From contig JAIWND010000014.1 of assembly GCA_025330725.1 (NCBI GenBank), positions 496,001 through 560,000 on the forward strand: a stretch of DNA of 64,000 nt, written 5' to 3'. Numbering within the stretch: position 1 is the stretch's first letter; each line of letters opens with the position of its first letter. Both the position numbers and the translations under genes were made by a program. The notes under the pieces are model-generated. The model did no database searches. It saw only the letters and a list, made by a program, of their open reading frames with translations, and was not told where the DNA came from. This DNA is from Chlamydoabsidia padenii. Lineage: Eukaryota > Mucoromycota > Mucoromycetes > Mucorales > Cunninghamellaceae. This document shows, piece by piece, positions 44,714 through 54,350 of this stretch.

Positions 44714-45330
44714 GTTTTATTTTTTATTTTTTGCTATAGTTTATGCCTTAATGTATTATGTTTTACTGTATTATACCATCTCTCTCTCTCTCTCTTTTTA
44801 ACAGCGATATACAATGCTTCTTTATAAATAAACCCTCATATATTATTTGTCTTGGGTAGGGGTTTTAAAATGCCCGCATACAGGTTATCATTTAGGAGCC
44901 TTCCTTTTTTTTTTTTTGCTCGTTCCCTATTAATGATTAATAGGAGTGACAAAGAGAATGGTAGGCATAAAAAAAAAGGGGAGGTAGTGTAGTCTATTTG
45001 GAGGATGACCACCATAAAAAAAGGGCTTGGTTGTGTGAATAATTTGTCCTGCTTATCAATCTCATGTCATTTGATTCACCCACGCACAATGTCTTCTTTT
45101 TTTTTTCTCGCAGCAAAACTCGAACATGATTGGTCAGCTGCGGTTCCGCTCGGAAAATGGAGCCGGATGAGCTAGCGGGATTTGGAATAATTCAACAATA
45201 GATCACCGCAGCTTTGGCGCATAAACAATAAAAGGAGGGAGATAGGGAGTTTTATTCCTTTTCTTTTCATTATTCTTTTTTACTTTTATTCCCTCCAGCA
45301 ATCAACAACAACAACAACAACAACAACAAG
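44714..45330. promoter_or_regulatory. 3' end of Ca-ATPase and promoter of paralogue B
   Basis: A (CT)n run at 44781-44798, AATAAA near 44826, TTTTAAAATGCCCGC at 44863-44877, and a reverse box copy (GCGGGATTTGGAA, 45175-45187) 144 bp before the next start. A CT leader and a (CAA)n run (45303-45328) follow immediately before the ATG. Confidence 0.45.
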
Positions 45331-46116
45331 ATGACACTTGGTTTTGCCGAAAGTATGCCTGATAATGCTGATACAGTTTATCACCTTGAATGGTTGGACA
45401 GTCAACAAGCATTCCCTTCACTCTCATCTGTTGGCGACCATTCTCAGCAACATGGCGATTGGCAGTTCTTACATCGACAAGAAATTCTGCAAGCTCAAGA
45501 AGATATGGCTGGAAAACGATTGAAGACCTCGGAAATGGAAGACAAATGGCAACAAGTGGACTTTATGAACGAAAAACAGTTTGTGGATGTTGCAGTGGAA
45601 GCGACTCATTTACCCGAAGCCAAGATTCCTCCTACCAAACCTCAGCGACAACAACCAAAACAACAGCAAAAGTTGACTGAAGAACAAGAACGACAACTTT
45701 ATTGGGAAATGATCGATAACATGGATGAAGAAGAAACCGACTTTTACGACCTTTATTGCGACCGCAAAACACAAGGGGTAAATGGTAGCAAGAGCCGAAT
45801 GAAGCACTGTCGTCGTCACATGGAAGCATTACATCGATTCTATCATCGATTCGAACAAGGTGAAATGTGGGATAATACAAAGATTCAAAAGTATTTGGAA
45901 CATGTGGCTAGTATGAACGATATGGAACATCTCAACAGTTATCCTGGTGCCAAGCATTGGGGACCTCCTCCTCCTATTGATCCTCGTTTACTCCATGGTT
46001 TGGTGCATGTGGCTATTCCTCGAAATTTGAATCGATCTTGGGTCTCAACAACTTCTGCCTCTAAATTGGTGAAATCAGAAATGGAACCTGACTTTTGCTT
46101 ACAAGCAAAGAACTAA
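45331..46116 (+). CDS. Unrecognised protein, paralogue B of a two-member family
   Basis: Single exon of 261 aa. It shares with the gene at 33947-34642 the N-terminal block (GFAESMPDNADTVYHLEWLD, then QQAFPSLSS), the DWQ motif, VDF, the central TDFYDLYCDRKTQG, and the PPIDPRLL motif. Between the blocks it carries a Gln/Lys-rich charged helix (KPQRQQPKQQQKLTEEQERQ). No signal peptide, membrane segment or known domain. The paralogues are about 11 kb apart on opposite strands with unrelated genes between them, so this is a dispersed duplication. The strongest conservation (EWLD..Q.FP.LSS and D.Y.LY.DRK..G) probably marks interaction motifs; this is inference. Confidence 0.78.
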   Translation: MTLGFAESMPDNADTVYHLEWLDSQQAFPSLSSVGDHSQQHGDWQFLHRQEILQAQEDMAGKRLKTSEMEDKWQQVDFMNEKQFVDVAVEATHLPEAKIPPTKPQRQQPKQQQKLTEEQERQLYWEMIDNMDEEETDFYDLYCDRKTQGVNGSKSRMKHCRRHMEALHRFYHRFEQGEMWDNTKIQKYLEHVASMNDMEHLNSYPGAKHWGPPPPIDPRLLHGLVHVAIPRNLNRSWVSTTSASKLVKSEMEPDFCLQAKN

Positions 46117-46461
46117 TTGTAGATTCCCCTTTCCCCTTCTTTTACTTCATAGACTCCCACTTGTAGATATTACCATCTTTTTTTTTTTTTTTTTTTTTAC
46201 CCACACCCCTCTTTAATCTTCTATCCCCCCCCCTCCCCTTTTTTTTAAGAAAAAAAAAACGTATATCCTTCAACTATGAAATAAAAGACACCTTAATGAC
46301 TTGGAAACCATCCACATAGAAGAGCGGGATTTCAAAATATCATTTGAGCCAATCAAATCGGGCCAACTGCTAGGATTAAATAGAAAAAAAAAAAAAAGCG
46401 GCTAACCTATCCCCTTATCCTTTATTTTTATTTTTTAAACACATACAATTGTCATATCATA
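46117..46461. promoter_or_regulatory. Spacer and promoter of the ER DnaJ gene
   Basis: T-, C- and A-homopolymer runs fill 46175-46260. A reverse box copy (GCGGGATTTCAAA, 46324-46336) lies 126 bp upstream of the DnaJ start, followed by a poly-A run and a T-rich leader. Confidence 0.45.
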
Positions 46462-47850
46462 ATGCGATTCCACTCCTTTAGTGTCTGGATAACATTGTTA
46501 CTGGTGGCGACGTGCCTTTGTTTGTTGGTGGAAGCTGGAAAAGACTATTACAAAATCCTTGATGTTCCTCGTGACGCATCTAAAAGTCAAATCAAGAAAC
46601 ATTACAAGAAACTATCACGGGTGTATCATCCTGATAAGAACCGGGACGACAAGCAGGCCGAAGCCAAGTTTATGGAAATCTCTGATGGTGAGTCCCTTGG
46701 CGTGGATATAATATGTTTATACTAAATACCTTTTTCTCTCTCTCCCTTTTTATGATAGCATATTCTGTCTTGGTGGACGATGAACAACGATCTATTTATG
46801 ACCAATATGGGGAAGAAGGTCTGAAACAACATAACAATGGTGGTGGTGGACAACCTTTCCAGAATCCTTTTGATGTCTTTTCTCACTTCTTTGGTGGTGG
46901 TGGAGGATTTGGTATGTGCTGCATTTGACCTTACAGGAAATAGAAAAAAAAAACAAAGACACTTGTACTAATCCTTTTTGTTTCTAGGGGGACATGGACA
47001 ACAACAGGAACGACGAGGACCAAATCTGAATATCGAACTCGAAGTAACTCTAGAAGATCTGTATAACGGTGCGACGGTGGAGTTGGATATATCAAAACAA
47101 GTGGTATGTGATCACTGTCACGGTAGTGGTGCTCGTCGATCTGAAGATATTGTGACATGTTCCGTATGCCATGGTCAAGGTGTCAAAATGCAGCGGGTTC
47201 AGATTGCTCCTGGTATGGTCCAACAATTCCAACAAACTTGTGATCATTGCGGTGGAAAGGGCAAGACGATTAAACACGCCTGTCCTGTTTGTGATGGTAA
47301 GAAACTACGACGGGGTAACGAACAACACACGATCTCGGTTGAACGCGGCATGCAAAATGGACAAACGATCGTACTGGAACAAGAAGGTGATGAATACCCC
47401 GATGCGATTCCTGGTGATGTCATTTTTAGTTTGACGACCATTCCTCACTTAACGTTTGAACGAAAAGGCAACAACCTTTATACCAAACAACATATCACTT
47501 TGGTGGAAGCGTTGGCTGGATTCGAAAAGACGTTGACCATGTTGGATGGCTCTGTGGTTAAATTGGAACGTTCGGCGGTGACCCAGTATGGATTTGTGCA
47601 AAAGATTCAAGGTGCTGGTATGCCTATCTATGAATCCTCTTCACACGGCGATCTTTTTGTGGAATATGTCGTCCTCTTCCCTGACCACGTGGATAATAAT
47701 GTTATCGAGGGTAAGATCAAAACTTGGGCGTTTCGTCATTGCACAGTGCTTTTACTAATTCTCTTCTCTTTTTTGGTTGTTTTGATAGTGCTAAAAAAGG
47801 GTGCCCACTTTTCATCTACGACCGATCCCCTTACTCATCAAGAACTTTAG
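46462..47850 (+). CDS. ER-lumenal DnaJ co-chaperone (Scj1/ERdj3-like)
   Basis: Four exons: 46462-46687, 46759-46911, 46988-47710 and 47789-47850; 387 aa. A signal peptide ([19 protein letters not shown]) is followed by a J domain from about residue 28 ([20 protein letters not shown], with RVYHPDKN). Then come a Gly/Phe segment, four CXXCXG zinc-finger repeats ([32 protein letters not shown]), and the substrate-binding C-terminal domain ([20 protein letters not shown]). The chain ends THQEL, which resembles an HDEL/KDEL retrieval signal; yeast Scj1 ends in KDEL. It should stimulate the ER Hsp70 in folding and quality control. The last exon supplies only 20 residues, including that tail. Confidence 0.93.
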
Positions 47851-48133
47851 ATTAGACTATTATGCTTTTTTATCAAATTACAATAAAAATCTGTTATTAC
47901 GTTTATAGCCTCTACTGTATATATGTCTTGTGTCTTAATTTGTCTCCATTTTTGTTATGTGAAAATTGAAACGCATGATGTCTTTGTTTATAACTTGATT
48001 CACCTGGTCATGATATCAATTGACTTTTTTTTTTTTTTTTTTTTTTTCCACACATCTTATTTAAACTTGTTCCTACTTTTTTCTTCTTCTTCTCTTTCTC
48101 TCTACCTCTTTGTATCTTACTACCACCAGCAAT

Positions 48134-48560
48134 ATGAGTTATTATCCCCCGTATCAACCAAACACGCCTTATGGTACCCCTGGTTACCCATCAATGCCGC
48201 CTCCACCAATTTATTCCCCTTATGGATCTGGAGCTCCCATGATGTCCCCAGGTAATTGAAAACAAAACAATAATCCATGATACCTTTTTTCTTATACTAT
48301 TTAAAAGGTATGATGTCAAATTATCCATATCCATATGCTATTCCACCTCCACCAGATCCATTTTTATCATCGCTTTCCTGTCATGCAGAAATGCTTTCAT
48401 GGTAAGAAAGTCGAAAATTTTGAAATCCCGCTTTCATTCGAAACACTATACACTAATGTCATTTCTCCTTTGAAATCACAGTCTAACTAGAAGCTTTTGT
48501 TGTTGTTTCATGGGCAATGAAGACATACGGAGATACAGAAAAGGCGAGGACTATGTTTGA
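48134..48560 (+). CDS. Small Pro/Tyr-rich protein with Cys-rich C-terminus
   Basis: Three exons: 48134-48251, 48308-48401 and 48482-48560; 96 aa, phases consistent. The N-terminal two thirds are rich in Pro, Tyr and Met (MSYYPPYQPNTPYGTPGYP, MPPPPIYSPYG). The C-terminus, CLTRSFCCCFMGNED followed by a basic/acidic end (RRYRKGEDYV), has four clustered or nearby cysteines that could be S-acylated and hold the protein at a membrane. No known family can be named from sequence alone; small XYPPX-type proteins with Cys tails occur in many eukaryotes. A box copy in reverse complement (TTGAAATCCCGC, 48420-48431) lies inside intron 2. Confidence 0.65.
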
Positions 48561-48602
48561 AAAAGAGAATGGTGATCTCATGATCTTAACACAAGTAAAC
48601 GG

Positions 48603-48615
48603 ATTCAATTCCCGC
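48603..48615. promoter_or_regulatory. Recurrent upstream box (ATTCAATTCCCGC)
   Basis: This box copy lies 235 bp upstream of the carotenoid oxygenase start, just downstream of the preceding small gene. The rest of 48561-48849 is T-rich leader. Confidence 0.4.
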
Positions 48616-48849
48616 TCTCTCCCTGATTATTATACAAGTGGATTTTTAAAATTCATTTTCTTTGTTCTTTCTCTCCTTTTTGTTTTGTACATATGCCCTT
48701 TTTTAAAAAAAAAAAACATATACATAGTCACCCTATATCATTACTACCATGTATTCATTCTTATATAAAGTCTTTTATTATTCTTTTTTCTCTTTCTCAT
48801 CCATCATATTACAACCATCGCAATAAACATACACTCGTTTATATATACT

Positions 48850-50831
48850 ATGATCACTCTTGCCCAAGATAATCCTACACCCGGACAACCAGCACCTTCT
48901 CCAGTTGGCTTTAGCAATGTACCAGTTAATGAAACGCCCATTGATCTGGAGATACAAGGCACAATTCCTTCTTGGGTGCAAGGTGTTATGTATCGCTCAG
49001 GTAAATAACTAGACTGGGTTTTATCTTGTTTACTGAGCAACTTCTCTTTAGGCTCTGGAAAATACAATCTCTTACTTGATAATGGCGATACCTTCCATGT
49101 GGGTCATCCTTTTGATGCTTTGGCTATGTTGCACCGTTTCGCGATCAATGGTAATCAAGTACGATATTCTTCTCGGCATACTTCCAATGGTGTGGAACGG
49201 CGTATCAAGGCTCAAGATCCTACCCTCCTGACGTTTGGTCCTGATCCATGTAAAACCATCTTTGGCCGACTTCAATCAATCTACCATCATATCTCTAGTT
49301 TTGGGTCCAATGCAAAGTTACAAGAATCGGATCCTGAATTCGATATGGTTAATGTCACTATCACACCTAATTTCCCTTTGGGGGAGGATTTGGAGAAGGA
49401 AACTGGTGTAAAACGGGGACAAGGTTTGGTGGTTAAAAGGGATGCTAATACTCTGCAAGTAGTCGATACGGAAACTCTAGGTAGGGCACTATTTGGGAAA
49501 AGTATAAAGTGGAGATACTCATGTCTCTCTTTTTGTTTTTTTGCGTGTTTGTAGAACCTTTAAAGATGTTTACCTATGCTCATGTGGACAAGAATATACA
49601 GGGTTTGCTTTGCGCTTCACATCATCAATATGACGAAACAACTAATGAATATGTCAACTTTATGGTACGACTGGGTCCTTTCCCAAGCTTCCAACCATTC
49701 CTGATCGGACCATACCTTCCAACATCACCATCCGACTCAACACCGCCATTACCACCACCAAAAACACAACTATGCGAACCGATCTGGCGGAATCTCGGTG
49801 CATGGAATACGATGGAACCACTTAAACCGGCATATATACATTCATTCAGCATGACGGAAAATTACATCATCATTCCCAATTTTCCTTACTACTATTCCTT
49901 TGGTGGACTTTCCGCCATCTATTACTCGTGTGCTTACCAAACATTTTACTGGGATGCGACTCGACATACCTTATTCCAAGTTGTGGATCGACGAACGGGA
50001 CGACATGTGGCCACCTATGAAGCTGATCCTTGCTTCTCCTTCCACTCCGCCAATGCGTGGGATCAACTCGAAACCTTACCTGGTGGCAAAACCGAGCGGG
50101 TGATCTATATGGACTATTGCATGTACGAAAACACGGATATCATTGATGCCAGCTTTGAACTGGGCAAACAACAAGAAGATCACACCTCAACAACAAAGAT
50201 TGATTTGGATAAAGTGGCACCCGTACGGTACGTCCCTCGCATCAAGAAAAACACTGAAGGGAAATCAGATCACGCCATTGCACCTAGTCAAGTCCGCCGG
50301 TATCGATTAGGCAATGTCCCCGACAAACAAGGTGATTCTTATAAAAGTTACCACTGGTTTTCTCGTGAATACAATCAACGACGTGTGGCTTCCTATACGG
50401 TGCTGGCTCATGATGTGGAGCTACCTCGATTTAACTCCAAATATAATCTTCGGCCTTACCGGTATTTGTGGGGTGTGTGTGAATCCAAGTATGCGCCGTC
50501 CTATTCGTCTGGAGCGGTGGTAAATGGTCTTATCAAGGTGGATCTCAATCATCCGTGGCATGGCAAAAACACGGATCAAGAAAGCAAGGCCAAGATTTGG
50601 GATGAACCTGGGTGCTCCTGTAGTGAACCGATCTTTGTCCCTGGTGGTGGACCTGATGAAGACGATGGGGTAATTCTTTCTATAGTAAATCAATCACACC
50701 AATGCTTTTTACTCGTTTTGAATGCTGCCTCCATGGAGGAACTGGCTCGTGCGGTGATGGGTGACTTTAATGCTAATACTATCCATGGAAGCTTTATGGA
50801 CCAACACGGAAAAGGGGTGGCCGTTAATTGA
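48850..50831 (+). CDS. Carotenoid cleavage oxygenase (trisporoid-pathway type)
   Basis: Three exons: 48850-49000, 49052-49480 and 49555-50831; 618 aa. Family features: GTIPSWVQGVMYRSGSGKYN near the N-terminus, DGD-like DNGDTFHVGHPFDALAMLHR, FTYAHVDKN (an Fe-ligand His), CFSFHSANAWDQL (the FHxxNA motif), VLAHDVELPRFN, YLWGVCESKYAPSYSSGAV (about 535-553) and EPIFVPGGGPDEDDGVILSI, the usual near-terminal block. These non-heme iron dioxygenases cleave carotenoids. In Mucoromycota such enzymes (AcaA/Tsp3/Tsp4 type) make apocarotenoids and trisporic-acid sex pheromones from beta-carotene. The family is certain; the specific step is inference. The middle has a Pro-rich insertion (PSDSTPPLPPPK). No signal peptide. 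Confidence 0.92.
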
Positions 50832-50981
50832 TTAGTATAGGATTATAGATATAGTTGTTTATTGAAAGGGGGTTGGCTTAATTTGGATAGCGTAATAAAA
50901 ACTGGAGTATATTGCACTTGATGATCAAATGACTTGAATAATAGTTGGAGGGATGTTTTATACTGTGATGGCTTGATTGTC

Positions 50982-51233
50982 TCATGGACGATGTTGAAAA
51001 CAAGATTTAATGTTATTCAAAGTAGGACCTCCAGTTACTGAAGGTATACTACCAGGGGGCGAGGAATCCAAAATGACCGGAAGTTGTGGCAAGTTGAAAA
51101 AATTGGTTATGCATTGTATAATCTGCGCATTCCCGGGACACACAACAGCTTGAGGCTCCATACCTGACGGCGGCGCGGCATTAGTCGAGAGAACAGAGAG
51201 TGCCATCAAGTAGGACAAGGATATCAATACCAT
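50982..51233 (-). CDS. Small secreted protein with three cysteines
   Basis: Single exon of 83 aa. A clear signal peptide (MVLISLSYLMALSVLSTNAA) with cleavage likely after about residue 20. The mature chain of about 63 aa has cysteines 32, 41 and 78, with CPGNAQIIQCITNFFNLPQL, a Pro/Gly-rich middle and SCFQHRP at the end. I do not recognise a family. A perfect box copy lies 115 bp upstream (51348-51359), which supports it as a real gene. Confidence 0.6.
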   Translation of the reverse strand: MVLISLSYLMALSVLSTNAAPPSGMEPQAVVCPGNAQIIQCITNFFNLPQLPVILDSSPPGSIPSVTGGPTLNNIKSCFQHRP

Positions 51234-51347
51234 TATACTATTATATTCAATCTTTATCGAAAAAAAAAAAAAGAAAAGAAAAGAAAAAGAAATTGAAGAT
51301 TTGGTTTGAAGGGATCAATAGGAGTGTATGCAATTTGCTCCTTTAAG

Positions 51348-51359
51348 CGGGATTTAAAT
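51348..51359. promoter_or_regulatory. Recurrent upstream box (GCGGGATTTAAA)
   Basis: Perfect box copy, 115 bp upstream of the small secreted protein encoded on the minus strand. Confidence 0.45.
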
Positions 51360-51622
51360 GTTTGAATTAAAATGCCGCCAGGGACGAGGGGACCACTCCA
51401 CACTTGCTGTAGCCGTATCCACCTAGGCAGATATGCAAAGGGTGTTTTTCACATTGCTTACCACCTTTGCTCAAAAGGCCAAGTGCTCGTATCGTTGTAT
51501 CAGTCAGTTCCCACTTGGGACTGACAATTGAGCTTTCATCTAAGAGGAAATATGTTTTCACATTCCGCCAACCTGAGCATAGATTATTTCTGGAACTACT
51601 TGGCGGACGGAATTTTGGAACA

Positions 51623-51993
51623 GCTCTACTCGCTCAATGGTTAACGGATGCTAATGATTAAAGTGGTCATGTGGACACTATAGCATATTTCCAACACAAG
51701 TCACCGCAAAAGCCAAGCTTCAAGACCCTTGTGTCGGTATGTTCAGGCTTGCGATGTCTTTTACCTGTCCTTTCTAAAAAAAAAAAAAAAAAAAAAAAAA
51801 GAGTACGAAGAGGAACCAGATTCCATTTTCAGATCCCGCCTGCCTCTACTTAGGTTTGGAAAAGGCTCTACTCGCTCGAATTGTCAACGGATGCTAATGA
51901 TTAAAGTGGCCATGTGGACACTATAGCATATTTCCAACACAAGTCACCTCAAAAGCCAAGCTCCAAGACCCTCGTGTCAGTATGTTCAGGCTT
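51623..51993. repeat. Diverged direct repeat, two copies of about 125 bp
   Basis: Copy 1 (51623-51750) and copy 2 (51864-51993) both run from CTCTACTCGCTC through GCTAATGATTAAAGTGG and CACTATAGCATATTTCCAAC to GTATGTTCAGGCTT. They differ by scattered substitutions (for example GTGGTCATG against GTGGCCATG). The 113-bp spacer contains a 22-nt A run. No terminal inverted repeats or coding capacity seen. Probably an old local duplication. Confidence 0.85.
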
Positions 51994-52552
51994 TCATGTT
52001 TCGTCGATTAAGGAAAACTTGAGTCCGAGTGGTTTCCTATAGGCGTCATTTCATTAATGCGAACTGTGATGATCAATGTCCTGTATAAGACTGTTATATT
52101 TTGACAATGTATGGAGTTTTGATCCTCTGATTTTTTGTTTTTCACATAAAAAAAGAGCTTTGTAAATCATTTTCAACTTTCGTTAGGAATGTCCACCCCT
52201 TTAACAAACAAACATGTTGGTCAATTCTTGGATGAGAATATGGCTGGCAACCTTCCTTTGAGAGGGAAGGGTACGAGGCTTCGATAAACGGTAAATGAAA
52301 AAGCAAAGGAAACCAAATACCTCCACATAATACCAACTGATATTTCATTCACCGCTTATTTGACGAAAAATTCAAAGTTACCCAAACATTCCCCTTTCTT
52401 ACACTTTTTTTTCTTTTTGTCTTTCTTTCCTTTCTTAATCGCCCATCCATCCATTCATCCATACACTTCAACTATTATTGCTACCCTCACCCCAAGTATA
52501 TCATTATCTTTGCTTAATACCTTTAGAGTATTCCCAATACTTCACTACAACA

Positions 52553-53355
52553 ATGGATAAACCACACCTTCTGCTCCCTTGTTTTAACTCCCCTCTGGTC
52601 AACTCACAATGATCGATCAAACTTTTATTAGTCTGTTTAACTAGGTAATCCAACAACCTCATTCAGAAAAAGACACTATTTCAAGAAACGGCGATACTCA
52701 CGCAACTCTAACTTTTTGTTTTATAGAAGTAAACTATCTGGTTTGTCGCCCACTCACTTTGGATAGCAATTAATCCTTTGCTTAACTATGGAATGCTTCA
52801 TGTGCTCTAATACTCGTGGCTTTTATTCTTTTTGTGGAATAAGAACATTTTCTTCAGGTATGGATTATCGGAACTCAATCCGAACGCCAGGGTATGTGCA
52901 TTATAAAGGTCCTACTGATTTTTCTTCCTCTTCCTTTTTTTAAAAATTTTTAGAAAAGTGGAAATGATAACTTCTCTACACCAACACGCCAACTTGACGT
53001 GTGATTCCTTCGATTCAATCTTTGTTAATTGATATGACTTTAGTGAACAGGACAACATCATCTCGCTCTTGGTGTAGCAATGGCGGTCTTTGGAAAGGTG
53101 GAACAATCAACGATTTTGGTCCAGGCATCATCGCACCAGGCTGACGCATGGGCCCTTTGGTCACATTTACAACCAATTGAAGATGGGCTTTACTATATGT
53201 ATCAAGTTACTGAAGATGGTGACATTATTTGCATCGACGCACTTTGTTTAAACAAGAACGAATTAAACACCGGGACAATGGTAAAAGGTAAAGAAATAAA
53301 AAAAAAAACCCCAAAAAAGGAAGGAAGAAAGGGATTATCTAAGATGATCAGGTAA
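52553..53355 (+). CDS. Possible small four-exon gene, unknown function
   Basis: Proposed exons: 52553-52597, 52645-52728, 52858-52891 and 53051-53355; 155 aa. All phases join. Most support comes from the last exon (QHHLALGVAMAVFGKVEQST, then ADAWALWSHLQPIEDGLYYM), a long open frame directly after an acceptor, and from exon 2 (EKDTISRNGDTHATLTF). The first donor (GTCAAC) is weak, so the N-terminus is uncertain. The C-terminus is very basic (KEIKKKTPKKEGRKG) and may instead be a read-through into an intron starting GTAAAG at 53288. A CT-rich leader precedes the ATG. No family recognised. Confidence 0.35.
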
Positions 53356-54350
53356 ATTACATTACTCTAATGTCCTTATAGATTGATTACGTTGTTGGTT
53401 GTAGTTATAGTTAGATATAGTCTATTCGAATTAAAATTTTAGACTAATAAATGTATTGATGGGCGATTTGGTGTAATGATGATGAATCGAGGTCTCTGTA
53501 CTCCAAACTCCTGTAATGTCTCACTCACTCAGATGACAAGGATGTTTGTACGTAGTAACAAAATGATCTACTATGTAAGATGTATGGACAGTATATGTTG
53601 ACGTTTTTTACAATTTGAACCAAATGAGGTATTTTTTTTTTCATTCACGATTGAATCATATCCAATCTATATCTATTTTCAGGTACATGTAGACAAAAAT
53701 AGGAAGAACATTTAATGCAGACAACTGAGCGGAATTATGTTATGGAAATCAGGGTCACACAGCTAAACGGGCATCTTGCCGATGCTGGTGTATGCACCCA
53801 GGTTGAAAAAACGGCAGTCAATTCAACCGATAATTAGCATGTTCACCTTTAGATGTTACTTGTATTTGTTTTTGGAACAAATAATCTCGTAAAAACGTGG
53901 ATGGGATACATGCATAAATCTACAGCGGGGGGAATTTTCCACTCTAACAACAAGGATAATCTGTGTCACTTTTATAACAGGATCAAAGTGCTATTAAGCT
54001 TAATCATTCATTCCTTTTGTTATGTTTTGCATTTCCATTGTGAAAGTGATCATCTTTGTTTACCTTTCCTTCGGTTCCATGTCTGAGTTTGAACAACAAC
54101 CCGATCGGGAATATCGGAAGTTGAAAAATAAAGTTTTGCATTATTTCTTTGCCACTCGAAGGAGGTCGTTTTAAAAAGGAGGACGGTGACGGTGCGATAT
54201 AAATAAGTACGGGTAATCCCTCTTTAGTAACTTTAACATGTCAGATTGGATAACTATTTGTTGTTGTGAAAGGATAAAAAGAGGGATGGTTCTTTCTTTT
54301 TTTTCTTTTTTGCTTTCCTTCTTTATTCTCATTGTTATAACCTTAACATC
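53356..54350. other. Gene-free stretch before the WWE-like gene
   Basis: AT-rich, no gene seen; a 77-codon frame at 53853-54086 has no domain. CCCGATCGGGAATATCGG (54101-54118) is a GC-rich partial palindrome. A T/CT-rich leader (54290-54330) precedes the next start. Confidence 0.4.

Larger units (their letters stand above)
51234..52552. other. Gene-free stretch with duplicated segment
   Basis: It holds the box copy GCGGGATTTAAA (51348-51359), a second box-like ATTAAAATGCCGC (51366-51378), a diverged 125-bp direct duplication (51623-51993, listed separately) with a poly-A tract between its copies, and a CT-rich leader (52385-52445) before the next proposed gene. Short frames here have no recognisable domain. 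Confidence 0.4.
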
